The notes under the pieces: generated by a model
Databases searched by the model: none
Seen by the model: only the letters and a program-made list of their open reading frames with translations
Told to the model about the DNA's origin: nothing
Program-made: the position numbers and the translations under genes
Assembly (NCBI RefSeq): GCF_900446255.1
Contig: NZ_UIGI01000001.1
Coordinates: forward strand, 522,763 to 586,762
Source of the DNA: Buttiauxella agrestis
GTDB taxonomy: Bacteria; Pseudomonadota; Gammaproteobacteria; Enterobacterales; Enterobacteriaceae
Direction: 5' to 3'
DNA length: 64,000 nucleotides
In this document: positions 27,855-36,729 of the stretch, one piece after another
How the letters are laid out: every line of letters starts with the position of its first letter
Numbering within the stretch: the first letter of the stretch is position 1

Positions 27855-30569
27855 ATGCTGTTAAAAAATCTGACCCGGCAGTTGTTTGCACAACTGAGCC
27901 GCCACCTGCCACGTCGCTTGATCCAACGCGACCTGATGCCGGATGACAATACCGTTGCTCATGCTCAGGACGTCCCGGCTTCATTAAGCGAAGCCTGCCT
28001 GAAATATGCGCGAGCCTCAGAAGAACAACTGTACCGCGATTTCCAGAGCCACCCGGAAGGGCTGAATGCGCGTGAAGTCGAGCGTGCGCTAGAGCAACAT
28101 GGCCTGAACCAAATCCCGGCGCAAAAAGCGTCGCCATGGTGGGTTCATCTGTGGATGTGCTATCGCAACCCTTTCAATATCTTGCTGACAATCCTCGGGA
28201 TTGTTTCCTATTCCACTGAAGACTTGTTTGCCGCAGGCGTCATCGCGCTGATGGTAGTCATCGCCACCTTGCTGAATTTCGTTCAGGAAGCGCGTTCCAC
28301 CAAAGCGGCGGATACGCTAAAAGCGATGGTCAGCAACACCGCGACCGTGCTGCGTGTCGTCCATGAAAGCGGTGAAAACGAGTTTATCGAAATCCCGCTC
28401 GACCAGCTGGTGCCGGGCGATATCGTCAAACTGGCGGCAGGCGACATGATCCCGGCGGATCTGCGCGTCATCCAGGCACGCGATCTTTTCGTCGGCCAGG
28501 CCTCGCTCACTGGCGAATCCTTGCCGGTAGAAAAAGTCGCTGTCAGCCGCGATCTGTCGCACAACAACCCGCTGGAATGCGACACGCTGTGCTTTATGGG
28601 CACCAACGTGGTGAGCGGCACGGCGCTGGCAATGATCATCTCAACAGGCGGCAATACCTGGTTTGGGCAACTGGCCGGGCGCGTAACCCAGCAAGAAAGC
28701 GAACCGAATGCATTCCAGAAAGGCATCAGCCGTGTGAGCTGGGTACTCATCCGCTTCATGCTGGTGATGACGCCTGTCGTGCTGCTGATTAACGGCTTCA
28801 CCAAAGGCGACTGGTGGGAAGCTGCGCTGTTCTCGCTCTCTGTGGCGGTGGGTTTAACACCTGAAATGTTGCCGATGATCGTCACTTCGACGCTGGCTCG
28901 CGGGGCGGTGAAACTCTCGAAGCAAAAAGTGATCGTCAAGCACCTCGACGCGATCCAAAACTTCGGGGCGATGGACATCCTTTGCACCGACAAAACCGGC
29001 ACGCTGACCCAGGATCGTATTGTTCTGGAAACTCACACCGATATTCTCGGTGCGGTCAGCAACCACGTTCTGCATACCGCCTGGCTGAACAGCCATTACC
29101 AGACGGGCCTGAAAAACCTGCTGGATGTCGCGGTGCTGGAAGGTGTTGACGAGGATCATGCGCGTAACGCTGCCGCCCGCTGGCAGAAAGTGGATGAGAT
29201 CCCGTTCGACTTTGAACGTCGCCGCATGTCGGTAGTTGTCTCCGAACAGCCGGAAGTGCATCAGTTGATCTGCAAAGGTGCGTTGCAGGAGATCCTGAAC
29301 GTCTGCTCCCAGGTTCGTTACGGTGACGAAATCGTGCCGCTCAGCGAATCTATGCTGGCACGTATTCGCCGAGTGACTGACGATCTGAATCGCCAGGGTT
29401 TGCGTGTGGTGGCCGTTGCGACCAAATTCTTACCCGCGCGTGGCGAAGATTATGGCCGCGTGGATGAATCTGATCTGATCCTTGAAGGCTATATCGCGTT
29501 CCTCGATCCACCAAAAGAAACCACCGCTCCGGCTCTTAAAGCGCTGAAAGAAAGTGGCATCACGGTGAAAATTCTCACCGGAGACAGCGAACTGGTGGCC
29601 GCGAAAGTGTGCCGCGAAGTGGGTCTGGACGTGGGCGAGTTGGTGACAGGCAGTGAAATCGAAAACATGCCTGACGACCAGCTTGCGGAACTGGCTCTGC
29701 GCACTACGCTGTTTGCCCGCCTGACGCCAATGCACAAAGAACGCATCGTGCGCCTGCTGCGTGGTGAAGGTCATGTGGTTGGATTCATGGGTGATGGCAT
29801 TAACGACGCCCCGGCATTGCGTGCCGCAGACATTGGTATTTCCGTGGATGGCGCGGTAGATATTGCGCGTGAGGCCGCAGATATCATCCTGCTGGAAAAA
29901 AGCCTGATGGTGCTGGAACAGGGTGTGATTGAAGGGCGCAGAACCTTCGCCAACATGCTCAAATACATCAAAATGACCGCCAGTTCTAACTTCGGTAACG
30001 TATTCAGCGTGCTGGTGGCAAGCGCCTTCCTGCCGTTCTTGCCGATGCTGCCGTTACACTTACTGATTCAGAATCTGCTGTACGATGTCTCCCAGGTGGC
30101 GATTCCGTTCGATAACGTCGATGACGAGCAAATCAAAAAACCGCAGCGCTGGAACCCGGCGGATTTAGGCCGCTTTATGGTGTTCTTCGGGCCGATAAGC
30201 TCCATCTTCGATATCCTGACGTTCTGCGTGATGTGGTGGGTGTTCAAGGCCAACGTGCCAGAAGCACAAACCCTCTTCCAGTCTGGCTGGTTCGTGGTGG
30301 GGTTACTGTCGCAGACATTAATTGTGCATATGATTCGTACCCGTCGCATCCCGTTCATTCAGAGCCGAGCAGCGTGGCCGTTGATGATCATGACGCTGGT
30401 CGTAATGATAGTTGGGATTGGCCTGCCGTTCTCGCCGCTGGCAAGTTATCTGCAACTTCAGGCGCTGCCGCTGAGCTACTTCCCATGGCTGATTGCGATC
30501 CTTGCCGGATACATGACGCTGACTCAGTGCATGAAAGGGTTCTACAGCCGTCGTTACGGCTGGCAGTAA
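27855..30569 (+). CDS. mgtA: Magnesium-transporting P-type ATPase
   Basis: Inner-membrane P3B ATPase that imports Mg2+ under limitation. It has 904 codons against 898 in E. coli; the N-terminus is slightly longer or divergent. The phosphorylated aspartate is D379 in CTDKTGTLT; also present are TGES (actuator), KGALQEIL (nucleotide binding) and GDGINDAPAL (P domain). About ten membrane helices. Controlled by a PhoP promoter and the mgtL leader upstream. Confidence 0.97.
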   Translation: MLLKNLTRQLFAQLSRHLPRRLIQRDLMPDDNTVAHAQDVPASLSEACLKYARASEEQLYRDFQSHPEGLNAREVERALEQHGLNQIPAQKASPWWVHLWMCYRNPFNILLTILGIVSYSTEDLFAAGVIALMVVIATLLNFVQEARSTKAADTLKAMVSNTATVLRVVHESGENEFIEIPLDQLVPGDIVKLAAGDMIPADLRVIQARDLFVGQASLTGESLPVEKVAVSRDLSHNNPLECDTLCFMGTNVVSGTALAMIISTGGNTWFGQLAGRVTQQESEPNAFQKGISRVSWVLIRFMLVMTPVVLLINGFTKGDWWEAALFSLSVAVGLTPEMLPMIVTSTLARGAVKLSKQKVIVKHLDAIQNFGAMDILCTDKTGTLTQDRIVLETHTDILGAVSNHVLHTAWLNSHYQTGLKNLLDVAVLEGVDEDHARNAAARWQKVDEIPFDFERRRMSVVVSEQPEVHQLICKGALQEILNVCSQVRYGDEIVPLSESMLARIRRVTDDLNRQGLRVVAVATKFLPARGEDYGRVDESDLILEGYIAFLDPPKETTAPALKALKESGITVKILTGDSELVAAKVCREVGLDVGELVTGSEIENMPDDQLAELALRTTLFARLTPMHKERIVRLLRGEGHVVGFMGDGINDAPALRAADIGISVDGAVDIAREAADIILLEKSLMVLEQGVIEGRRTFANMLKYIKMTASSNFGNVFSVLVASAFLPFLPMLPLHLLIQNLLYDVSQVAIPFDNVDDEQIKKPQRWNPADLGRFMVFFGPISSIFDILTFCVMWWVFKANVPEAQTLFQSGWFVVGLLSQTLIVHMIRTRRIPFIQSRAAWPLMIMTLVVMIVGIGLPFSPLASYLQLQALPLSYFPWLIAILAGYMTLTQCMKGFYSRRYGWQ

Positions 30570-30581
30570 TCTTAAAAATCA

Positions 30582-30604
30582 GCGGGATGTGATCTACATC
30601 CCGC
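30582..30604 (+). terminator. mgtA 3' hairpin
   Basis: GCGGGATGT-gatct-ACATCCCGC is a perfect 9-bp stem 12 bp after the mgtA stop, followed by GTTTCC. The U run is weak but the stem is strong. Confidence 0.7.
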
Positions 30605-30695
30605 GTTTCCGTCCCATAATCTTGATGAATATTTCTACACGTGTTACCAGATTGTTTTTGCTTTTTTCTGGCCCGTCACTGTTAAAGGAATATTC

Positions 30696-33086
30696 ATGTT
30701 TAAATCCATTCGTTTGAGCCTGCTGGCAGGTTGCATCGCGGCAACGTGTCAGGCTTGGGCTGCACCGGCTGGCGACTTACCGTTAATGCCCTGGCCGCAA
30801 GAAGTGAATCGCCCGGCTGCGGAAGGCACGCTGCAAATTGACAACGCCATTTCCATAAAAATAAGCGGCGACAAGCTGCCAGGTGCTATCGACCGTTGGC
30901 GGCAGAGAATCTCCCAGCAAACGGGCTGGCAGCTACAACCCGCGCAGGCCAATTCTGCAAAACCCACCATTGATATCCAAATCAAAAAAGCCGTTGCTCC
31001 CTTACCTAAACTCGATAGCGATGAAAGTTACGAATTAAGCGTCACCGCCGACGGCGTGAAGCTCACAGCAAACACGCGCTTTGGCGCGATGCGCGGCATG
31101 GAAACCCTCTTACAGCTCATTCAGAACGGGCCTGATAATACCGCCATTCCATTTGTCGCAATTAAAGACCAGCCCCGTTTCCCGTGGCGCGGTTTGCTTA
31201 TCGACTCTGCCCGCCATTTCATGCCGATTAAAGATATTTTGCGCCAGTTAGATGGAATGGCGGCGGCCAAAATGAACGTGCTGCACTGGCATTTAACGGA
31301 TGACCAGGGCTGGCGTTTTGCTTCGACTGCGTACCCAAAATTGCAGCAACTGGCCAGCGACGGCGACTTTTACACGCAGGCGCAGATGAAAGAAGTGGTG
31401 CGCTATGCGGCTTCGCTCGGCATCCGCGTAGTACCGGAAATGGACTTGCCGGGACATGCTTCGGCGATTGCGGTGGCTTATCCTGAGTTGATGAGTGCGC
31501 CGGGGCCATACCAAATGGAGCGCCATTGGGGCGTGTTAAAACCGTTACTCAACCCGACCAACGATGCGGCCTATAAATTTGTCGATACCTTGATTGGCGA
31601 ACTCACCGCCATTTTCCCGGACAGCTATTTGCACATCGGGGGCGATGAAGTGGACGATGAGCACTGGCAAAAATCGGCAGAAATCCAAGCATTTATGAAG
31701 CAGCATAATCTGGCGGATACCCACGCATTGCAGACCTACTTCAACCAACGCCTGGAAAAGATCCTCGAAAAGCATCATCGTCAGATGATGGGCTGGGATG
31801 AGATCTACCATCCCGCTCTGCCAAAAAGCATTTTGATCCAATCCTGGCAGGGTCAGGATGCGCTGGGTGCCGTTGCAGCGAACGGTTACAAAGGCATCCT
31901 CTCGACAGGTTTCTATCTGGATCAACCGCAATCTACCGCTTACCACTATCGCAACGAAGTCTTGCCGCAAGGGCTGAATGGCGTTGATGAAATTGCGGAA
32001 GCTGACAGCGCACAAAGCTGGTTCTTCAGTATGCCGCGCCTGAAAGGCAGTGCCGTGGAAGGAAGTTTTACGCTGGTGAATGGTAAAACAACCTGGCGCG
32101 GATTTATCGATTTCAAAGGAAAATCCCGCCGTGCGGTGCGTGATATTGAGTGGTTAAGCCCAACGCAGGTGACGTTTACCGTCGACACCTGGATGGGGGA
32201 AACACGCCCCGTTTTAACACTGGATAAGGACAAACTGAGCGGTTATTTGCTGGTGGGCAACGTCCGTTACCCGGCTACCGGGCAGAAGCTTGATGCTGTG
32301 CCGGATGGTATCCAGCCGGTGGTGCCGACGCCGGAGCAAATGAATAATATTATCGGCGGCGAAGCGGCTCTGTGGGCTGAAAACGTTGCATCGCCGCTGC
32401 TGGATATCAAACTGTGGCCGCGTACGTTTGCGGTTGCCGAACGTCTGTGGTCGGACGAAGATGTCAAAGATATCGACAACATGTACCAGCGCTTGCAGGC
32501 GATAGACGCCTGGTCGACGGTTTCCGTCGGCCTGGAACAACATGCTGCTGCGGCGGAGCAAATGACGCGTCTTGCGGGTTCGACGGAAATTATGCCGTTG
32601 CAAATACTCGCTCAGGCGGTAGAGCCGGCACAGTATTACACGCGCCAGCATTTGAAATTCCAGGCTGGAAACTACCATCACTTTGAGCCACTCAACCGCT
32701 TTGCCGATGCGCTGGGTGCCGAAAGCAACCAGGTGCGAGCCATGGATTCTTGGGTCGATAAACTGATTGCTGATCCGGAAGATGGCAACAGCGCGGATTC
32801 GCTGCGCCACACCTTTGCGCGCTGGCAGAGCAATACGCCGGATGTGCTGGAGTTAATCAACGGTAATTATCAGCTCAAAGCGCTAAAACCGGTGGCGGAA
32901 AACGTCGATAAGCTGGCGGGAATTGGGCTGCGTCTGACGGATCTGGTGGCTAAACAGGGAAACCTGAGCGCTGACGAAGTTCAGGGGATTCAAAAACAGC
33001 TCGACGATGCGGCACAAACGCAAGATGAAGTGGTGATCGCGGCAGTGTATCCATTGCAGAAATTGCTGCGGGCGAGTGTGAAGTAA
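30696..33086 (+). CDS. Exported beta-N-acetylhexosaminidase (GH20)
   Basis: A 796-codon GH20 enzyme expected to remove terminal GlcNAc/GalNAc from chitooligosaccharides or glycoconjugates. The signal peptide ends near AWA-AP (about residue 22), so it is periplasmic or exported. A GH20b-like N-terminal domain (about 25-160) precedes the catalytic barrel, with the catalytic pair D317-E318 in HIGGDEV and motifs HWHLTDDQGWR and MDLPGHA. A beta-rich insertion (about 430-530) interrupts the barrel. E. coli K-12 has no such gene between mgtA and ridA. It is flanked by hairpins on both sides, so probably monocistronic. Confidence 0.92.
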   Translation: MFKSIRLSLLAGCIAATCQAWAAPAGDLPLMPWPQEVNRPAAEGTLQIDNAISIKISGDKLPGAIDRWRQRISQQTGWQLQPAQANSAKPTIDIQIKKAVAPLPKLDSDESYELSVTADGVKLTANTRFGAMRGMETLLQLIQNGPDNTAIPFVAIKDQPRFPWRGLLIDSARHFMPIKDILRQLDGMAAAKMNVLHWHLTDDQGWRFASTAYPKLQQLASDGDFYTQAQMKEVVRYAASLGIRVVPEMDLPGHASAIAVAYPELMSAPGPYQMERHWGVLKPLLNPTNDAAYKFVDTLIGELTAIFPDSYLHIGGDEVDDEHWQKSAEIQAFMKQHNLADTHALQTYFNQRLEKILEKHHRQMMGWDEIYHPALPKSILIQSWQGQDALGAVAANGYKGILSTGFYLDQPQSTAYHYRNEVLPQGLNGVDEIAEADSAQSWFFSMPRLKGSAVEGSFTLVNGKTTWRGFIDFKGKSRRAVRDIEWLSPTQVTFTVDTWMGETRPVLTLDKDKLSGYLLVGNVRYPATGQKLDAVPDGIQPVVPTPEQMNNIIGGEAALWAENVASPLLDIKLWPRTFAVAERLWSDEDVKDIDNMYQRLQAIDAWSTVSVGLEQHAAAAEQMTRLAGSTEIMPLQILAQAVEPAQYYTRQHLKFQAGNYHHFEPLNRFADALGAESNQVRAMDSWVDKLIADPEDGNSADSLRHTFARWQSNTPDVLELINGNYQLKALKPVAENVDKLAGIGLRLTDLVAKQGNLSADEVQGIQKQLDDAAQTQDEVVIAAVYPLQKLLRASVK

Positions 33087-33108
33087 TTTTTAACGGTGAT
33101 AAAAATTT

Positions 33109-33128
33109 AAGGCCGCAAATGCGGCCTT
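33109..33128. terminator. Shared GH20 / ridA terminator
   Basis: AAGGCCGC-AAAT-GCGGCCTT stem between convergent genes. On the minus strand it is followed by AAATTTTTATC, so it is strongest for ridA. Confidence 0.8.
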
Positions 33129-33140
33129 ATGATTGGCTCG

Positions 33141-33530
33141 TTAGCGGCGAATGGCAATCGCTTCGATTTCAATCTTCACATCTTTTGGCAGGCGAGCGAC
33201 TTCCACGCAAGAACGCGCAGGGAAGGTCGCTTTGTGCTCATTAAAGAAAGCTTCGTAGGTCGCATTTACGGTCGCGAAGTCGTTCAGATCTTTCACGAAA
33301 ACGGTCGTTTTAACGATATCGCCTACTTTCAGGCCAGCCGCTTCAACAATCGCCTGCACGTTTTCCAGAGACTGGCGCGCTTGTGCTGCCACATCTTCCG
33401 GCACGCTGCCCGTTTTCGGGTCAACAGGAATCTGACCAGAAGTGATAATCATGCTGCCAAGATCAACGCCCTGAACATATGGGCCGATTGCTGCAGGTGC
33501 GTTTTCGGTGCTAATGGTACGAGAAGACAT
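33141..33530 (-). CDS. ridA: Enamine/imine deaminase RidA
   Basis: Trimeric YjgF-family enzyme that hydrolyses reactive 2-aminoacrylate/imine intermediates made by PLP enzymes such as IlvA. The start at 33530 is preferred because AAGGA lies 7 bases before it, while the ATG at 33536 abuts the same site. It gives 129 codons (128 in E. coli). Family stretches VKTTVFVKDLNDFATVNATY and ARSCVEVARLPKDV are intact. It follows pyrBI on the same strand. Confidence 0.96.
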   Translation of the reverse strand: MSSRTISTENAPAAIGPYVQGVDLGSMIITSGQIPVDPKTGSVPEDVAAQARQSLENVQAIVEAAGLKVGDIVKTTVFVKDLNDFATVNATYEAFFNEHKATFPARSCVEVARLPKDVKIEIEAIAIRR

Positions 33531-33597
33531 TTTCATTCCTTATGAGAAGTGATAAAGCTCCCGTCCATTATAGGGATGACAGCCTTAGCAGCAATGA

Positions 33598-34059
33598 TTA
33601 ATCTGCCAGCACAACGTAATGTGAGAACTCCTTCTCACAATATTTACATTTGAGGCTAATGTTCTCGTCGCGCTTTTTCACTGCAAATGAAGAATGAACC
33701 GGTTCACTTCTGCTGATGCAGTTGGTATTTGGGCAAACCAGAACTTTATCGATGCGCGAAGGCAGGCTCGGTTTGCTTTTACCTACCACTTCATATTCAT
33801 CAATTCGGTTTACCGTGGCGTGCGGTGCATACAGCGCCAGTTGATTGACTTGCTCGTCTGTCAGGAAGGTATTTTCTATTTTAATCAGGTCTTTACGGCC
33901 CTGTTCGCGTGAAGGCAGGTTCAGACCGATGGTGATGCGCTGGTCGGTTTCCGTTAACTGGAACAGCGTCAGCAATTTAAAACCAACCTGCGCAGGAATA
34001 TGGTCGATAACGGTGCCGCGTTTAATCGCTTCAACTTGTAATTTGTTGTCGTGTGTCAT
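33598..34059 (-). CDS. pyrI: Aspartate carbamoyltransferase regulatory chain
   Basis: Binds CTP/UTP (inhibitors) and ATP (activator) and links the PyrB trimers of ATCase. The ATG at 34059 ([20 protein letters not shown]) gives 153 codons, as in E. coli; a longer start would overlap pyrB. The zinc site is present: C-x4-C in CPNTNC and C-x2-C in CKYCEKEF. It starts 17 bp after pyrB and is co-transcribed with it. Confidence 0.98.
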   Translation of the reverse strand: MTHDNKLQVEAIKRGTVIDHIPAQVGFKLLTLFQLTETDQRITIGLNLPSREQGRKDLIKIENTFLTDEQVNQLALYAPHATVNRIDEYEVVGKSKPSLPSRIDKVLVCPNTNCISRSEPVHSSFAVKKRDENISLKCKYCEKEFSHYVVLAD

Positions 34060-34076
34060 CTTAATCTTCCTCTCAC

Positions 34077-35009
34077 TCAAACCAGTTCAGGTTGCAAAAC
34101 TAACGCCAGCAGAGCCTGGCGGGCATAAATACCGTTGCCTGCCTGTTGGAAATACCAGGCGTGTGGGGTTTTATCAACGTCGGTGGTGATTTCATCAACA
34201 CGTGGCAGCGGGTGCAGCACTTTCATGTTGGTGCGGGCATCAATCAAATCTGCGGCGCGCAGCACAAACTGAGCTTTTACGTTGGCATATTCCGACGGGT
34301 CCAGGCGCTCTTTCTGCACGCGAGTCATGTACAGAATATCCAGTTCACCGACCACATCGTCGATGGCTTCGTGGCAGCTCCACTCAATGCCTTTTTCGTC
34401 CAGCATATCGAGAATGTACTTCGGCATCGCCAGCGCATTTGGTGCGATAAAGTAGAAGCGGTTGCCTTCGAATTTCGCCAGCGCTTGCGCCAGTGAATGC
34501 ACGGTGCGGCCATATTTCAGGTCACCGACCATGGCGATATTCAGGTTTTCCAGGCGGCCCTGCGTTTCCTGAATGGTGAACAAATCCAGCAGCGTTTGTG
34601 TTGGGTGTTGGTTCGCGCCATCGCCCGCATTGAGCACCGGTACATTACCTGAGAATTCCGTCGCCAGGCGCGCCGCACCTTCTTGCGGATGGCGCATCAC
34701 AATGGCATCAACATACGTGCTGATAACCGAAATGGTATCGGCCAGGGTTTCGCCTTTTTTGCCCAGCGAAGTATTGCTGCTGTCCGAGAACCCGACTACC
34801 GATGCACCCAGGCGATGAATAGCAGTTTCAAAAGAGAGGCGCGTGCGCGTTGATGCTTCAAAGAAGCAGCTGGCAACAACGATGTGTTTGAGTAATTCAG
34901 GTTGCGGATTGGCTTTCAGTTTTGCCGCAGTAGACAACACCAGTTCAAGTTCTTCACGACTGAGATCGTTTATGGAAATGATATGTTTCTGATATAGGGG
35001 GTTAGCCAT
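34077..35009 (-). CDS. pyrB: Aspartate carbamoyltransferase catalytic chain
   Basis: Condenses carbamoyl phosphate with aspartate, the committed step of pyrimidine synthesis. The ATG at 35009 ([20 protein letters not shown]) gives 310 codons, E. coli length. The carbamoyl-phosphate loop is STRTR at 53-57, and [12 protein letters not shown] and the 240s-loop [10 protein letters not shown] are present. Expression is set by the pyrL attenuator just upstream: low UTP stalls polymerase and allows readthrough. Confidence 0.98.
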   Translation of the reverse strand: MANPLYQKHIISINDLSREELELVLSTAAKLKANPQPELLKHIVVASCFFEASTRTRLSFETAIHRLGASVVGFSDSSNTSLGKKGETLADTISVISTYVDAIVMRHPQEGAARLATEFSGNVPVLNAGDGANQHPTQTLLDLFTIQETQGRLENLNIAMVGDLKYGRTVHSLAQALAKFEGNRFYFIAPNALAMPKYILDMLDEKGIEWSCHEAIDDVVGELDILYMTRVQKERLDPSEYANVKAQFVLRAADLIDARTNMKVLHPLPRVDEITTDVDKTPHAWYFQQAGNGIYARQALLALVLQPELV

Positions 35010-35037
35010 GTTTATCTCCTGCTCTCGGGCGTCGGGC

Positions 35038-35065
35038 AAAAAAAAAGCCCCTCAATGAGGGGCCT
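35038..35065 (-). terminator. pyrBI attenuator
   Basis: On the minus strand GGCCCCTC-att-GAGGGGC is followed by nine Ts, ending about 28 bp before pyrB. The pyrL stop codon falls inside the stem, so a ribosome that keeps up with polymerase would block terminator formation. Confidence 0.9.
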
Positions 35066-35156
35066 TTGGAATTGATTGAAGCAACGGAAAGAAAAACAGG
35101 TTAGCGCCGTCTTTCAGACGACGTTGTGTGGCATTTTTTTGAACACACTGGACCAT
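35052..35156 (-). CDS. pyrL: pyrBI leader peptide
   Basis: A 34-codon ORF starting MVQCVQKN and containing the U-rich stretch encoding NLFFFPLLQS, ending APH-stop within the attenuator stem. The E. coli leader also begins MVQCV and has a Phe-rich centre (FFFP) but is 44 codons long and ends beyond the stem. UTP-sensitive pausing at the U-rich run couples translation to attenuation. TTTCCTCCGG (plus-strand reading) gives a good ribosome site. Confidence 0.85.
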   Translation of the reverse strand: MVQCVQKNATQRRLKDGANLFFFPLLQSIPKAPH

Positions 35157-35291
35157 GTTTCCTCCGGCAAATTGTGGCGCATTATACGCATGTAAGAGGA
35201 CACTTCAAGCGAATAATTCACATATTTTGCCTGTTAGCAATCGGTTGCTGTGAATACTTATCCGCATTAAATCCCGCCGAAGGCGTGGCTC

Positions 35292-36608
35292 TCAGGCATT
35301 CTTATTGCGCAGTTCAAAGCGCGGTGAAATCAGGCCATACAACGTCCAGCCGAGGAACGTCACAATGGCGCCGTACATCATCGCTTCTTCACCAGATGAA
35401 TACAGGGCGTAGAAGCTATACATCGCACCAATGAACGCGAAGATATTGGCAATGCGCGCTTTGTTCGGTGCCACATTCGCCACTTTCTGGATAATCACCA
35501 GCGCCGCCATCGACAGGATGTAAGGGATAATATTGGTGACTACCGCCAGGTTAACCAGCACGTTGAACTGTTTATTCAGCGATGGGCTGATGGTCATTAA
35601 CGACAGCCCAGTCTGGATAAGCACGATAACAATCATGCCTTTTACAGGCGCATCGGCTTTGGTCAGTTTGGAGAAGACTTTAGGGAAATAGCCTTCATCA
35701 GCAGAGGATTTAAACACTTGAGCGATGGTGAACTGCCAGCCCAACAGCGAACCGACGCAAGACATAATCATCAACGCCATGATGATTTTACCTACGCCAG
35801 GTGTGAACATCTGCGCAAAGGCTAAACCAAACGGTGCGGTTGAATTGGCCAGGTCCATGTTTGGCACGATACCGGCAATCACGTTGGTAGAAATAATATA
35901 AACAACCGCCGCGCCCAACGTGCCGCCGAGTACCGCGATAGGCACATTACGCTCAGGATTTTCCACCACATCAGTATTTGCGCAGGCCGATTCCAAACCT
36001 AAGAATGCCCACAGCGTCATGGCGATAGAAGAACCGACTGCTTCAAAAACAGGAAGGTGGTGCGGGTTCCAGGACTCCATATATAAAGTCGGGCTAAACC
36101 AGAACCAGCCGATGACTGAAATCCCCAATACCGGAATAATCACGCCCCAGACGGTGACGCCGCTGATACGTCCGGTAATGCGTGCGCCGCCAAAGTTTGC
36201 CGCCGTGGCGAGCCACAATACGCCGATCGTGGCGACACAAATCCCGATTGGGGATAAGGTTGCATCGAGTAATTCGGTGCCGTAACCCACGGCTGAGATA
36301 GCAATCGCGACGTTGGCAATCAGCAGCGAAACCCCGTAGGTGTAGTTCGCCATAAAGTTGCCAGATTTGCCAAAGGCATACTCTGCGTAGCCGCCCATCC
36401 CGCCTGATTTACGACTAAACATCCCGCATTTCGCGAACGCGTAAGCCAGGGCCATCGAACCCAAAGCGGTCACTAACCATGAAATTATCGACAGCGTCCC
36501 CACTTCCGCTAATTTAGTCGGCAGCATGATGATCCCTGAGCCCATCATGTTTACCGCGGTTAAAATCGTGAGCTGAACGACGCCCATTTTGTTGTTAGTC
36601 TTACTCAT
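35292..36608 (-). CDS. potE: Putrescine-ornithine antiporter
   Basis: APC-superfamily inner-membrane transporter that exchanges putrescine for ornithine, supporting acid resistance with SpeF. The ATG at 36608 (MSKTNNKMGVVQLTILTAVN) gives 438 codons, near the E. coli 439. The GSGIIMLP motif near the N-terminus, about twelve membrane segments, and the ESACANTDVVENPERN loop are conserved. It is 121 bp downstream of speF in the speFL-speF-potE operon. Confidence 0.96.
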   Translation of the reverse strand: MSKTNNKMGVVQLTILTAVNMMGSGIIMLPTKLAEVGTLSIISWLVTALGSMALAYAFAKCGMFSRKSGGMGGYAEYAFGKSGNFMANYTYGVSLLIANVAIAISAVGYGTELLDATLSPIGICVATIGVLWLATAANFGGARITGRISGVTVWGVIIPVLGISVIGWFWFSPTLYMESWNPHHLPVFEAVGSSIAMTLWAFLGLESACANTDVVENPERNVPIAVLGGTLGAAVVYIISTNVIAGIVPNMDLANSTAPFGLAFAQMFTPGVGKIIMALMIMSCVGSLLGWQFTIAQVFKSSADEGYFPKVFSKLTKADAPVKGMIVIVLIQTGLSLMTISPSLNKQFNVLVNLAVVTNIIPYILSMAALVIIQKVANVAPNKARIANIFAFIGAMYSFYALYSSGEEAMMYGAIVTFLGWTLYGLISPRFELRNKNA

Positions 36609-36729
36609 AATCTGTTCCTTTAATAATTTTGAGTAGCGAAGAACCGGCAACGTCACGCTTCTTCGCTGTTTCTTTTTTTATGGAAGAATCAATTTTTGCC
36701 AGTAACCCTGACGCTTTTTGATTTCAAAT

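Noticed and set aside
27722-27946. 74-codon ORF in the mgtA leader
   Set aside because: Covers the leader hairpins and overlaps mgtA out of frame; no ribosome site.
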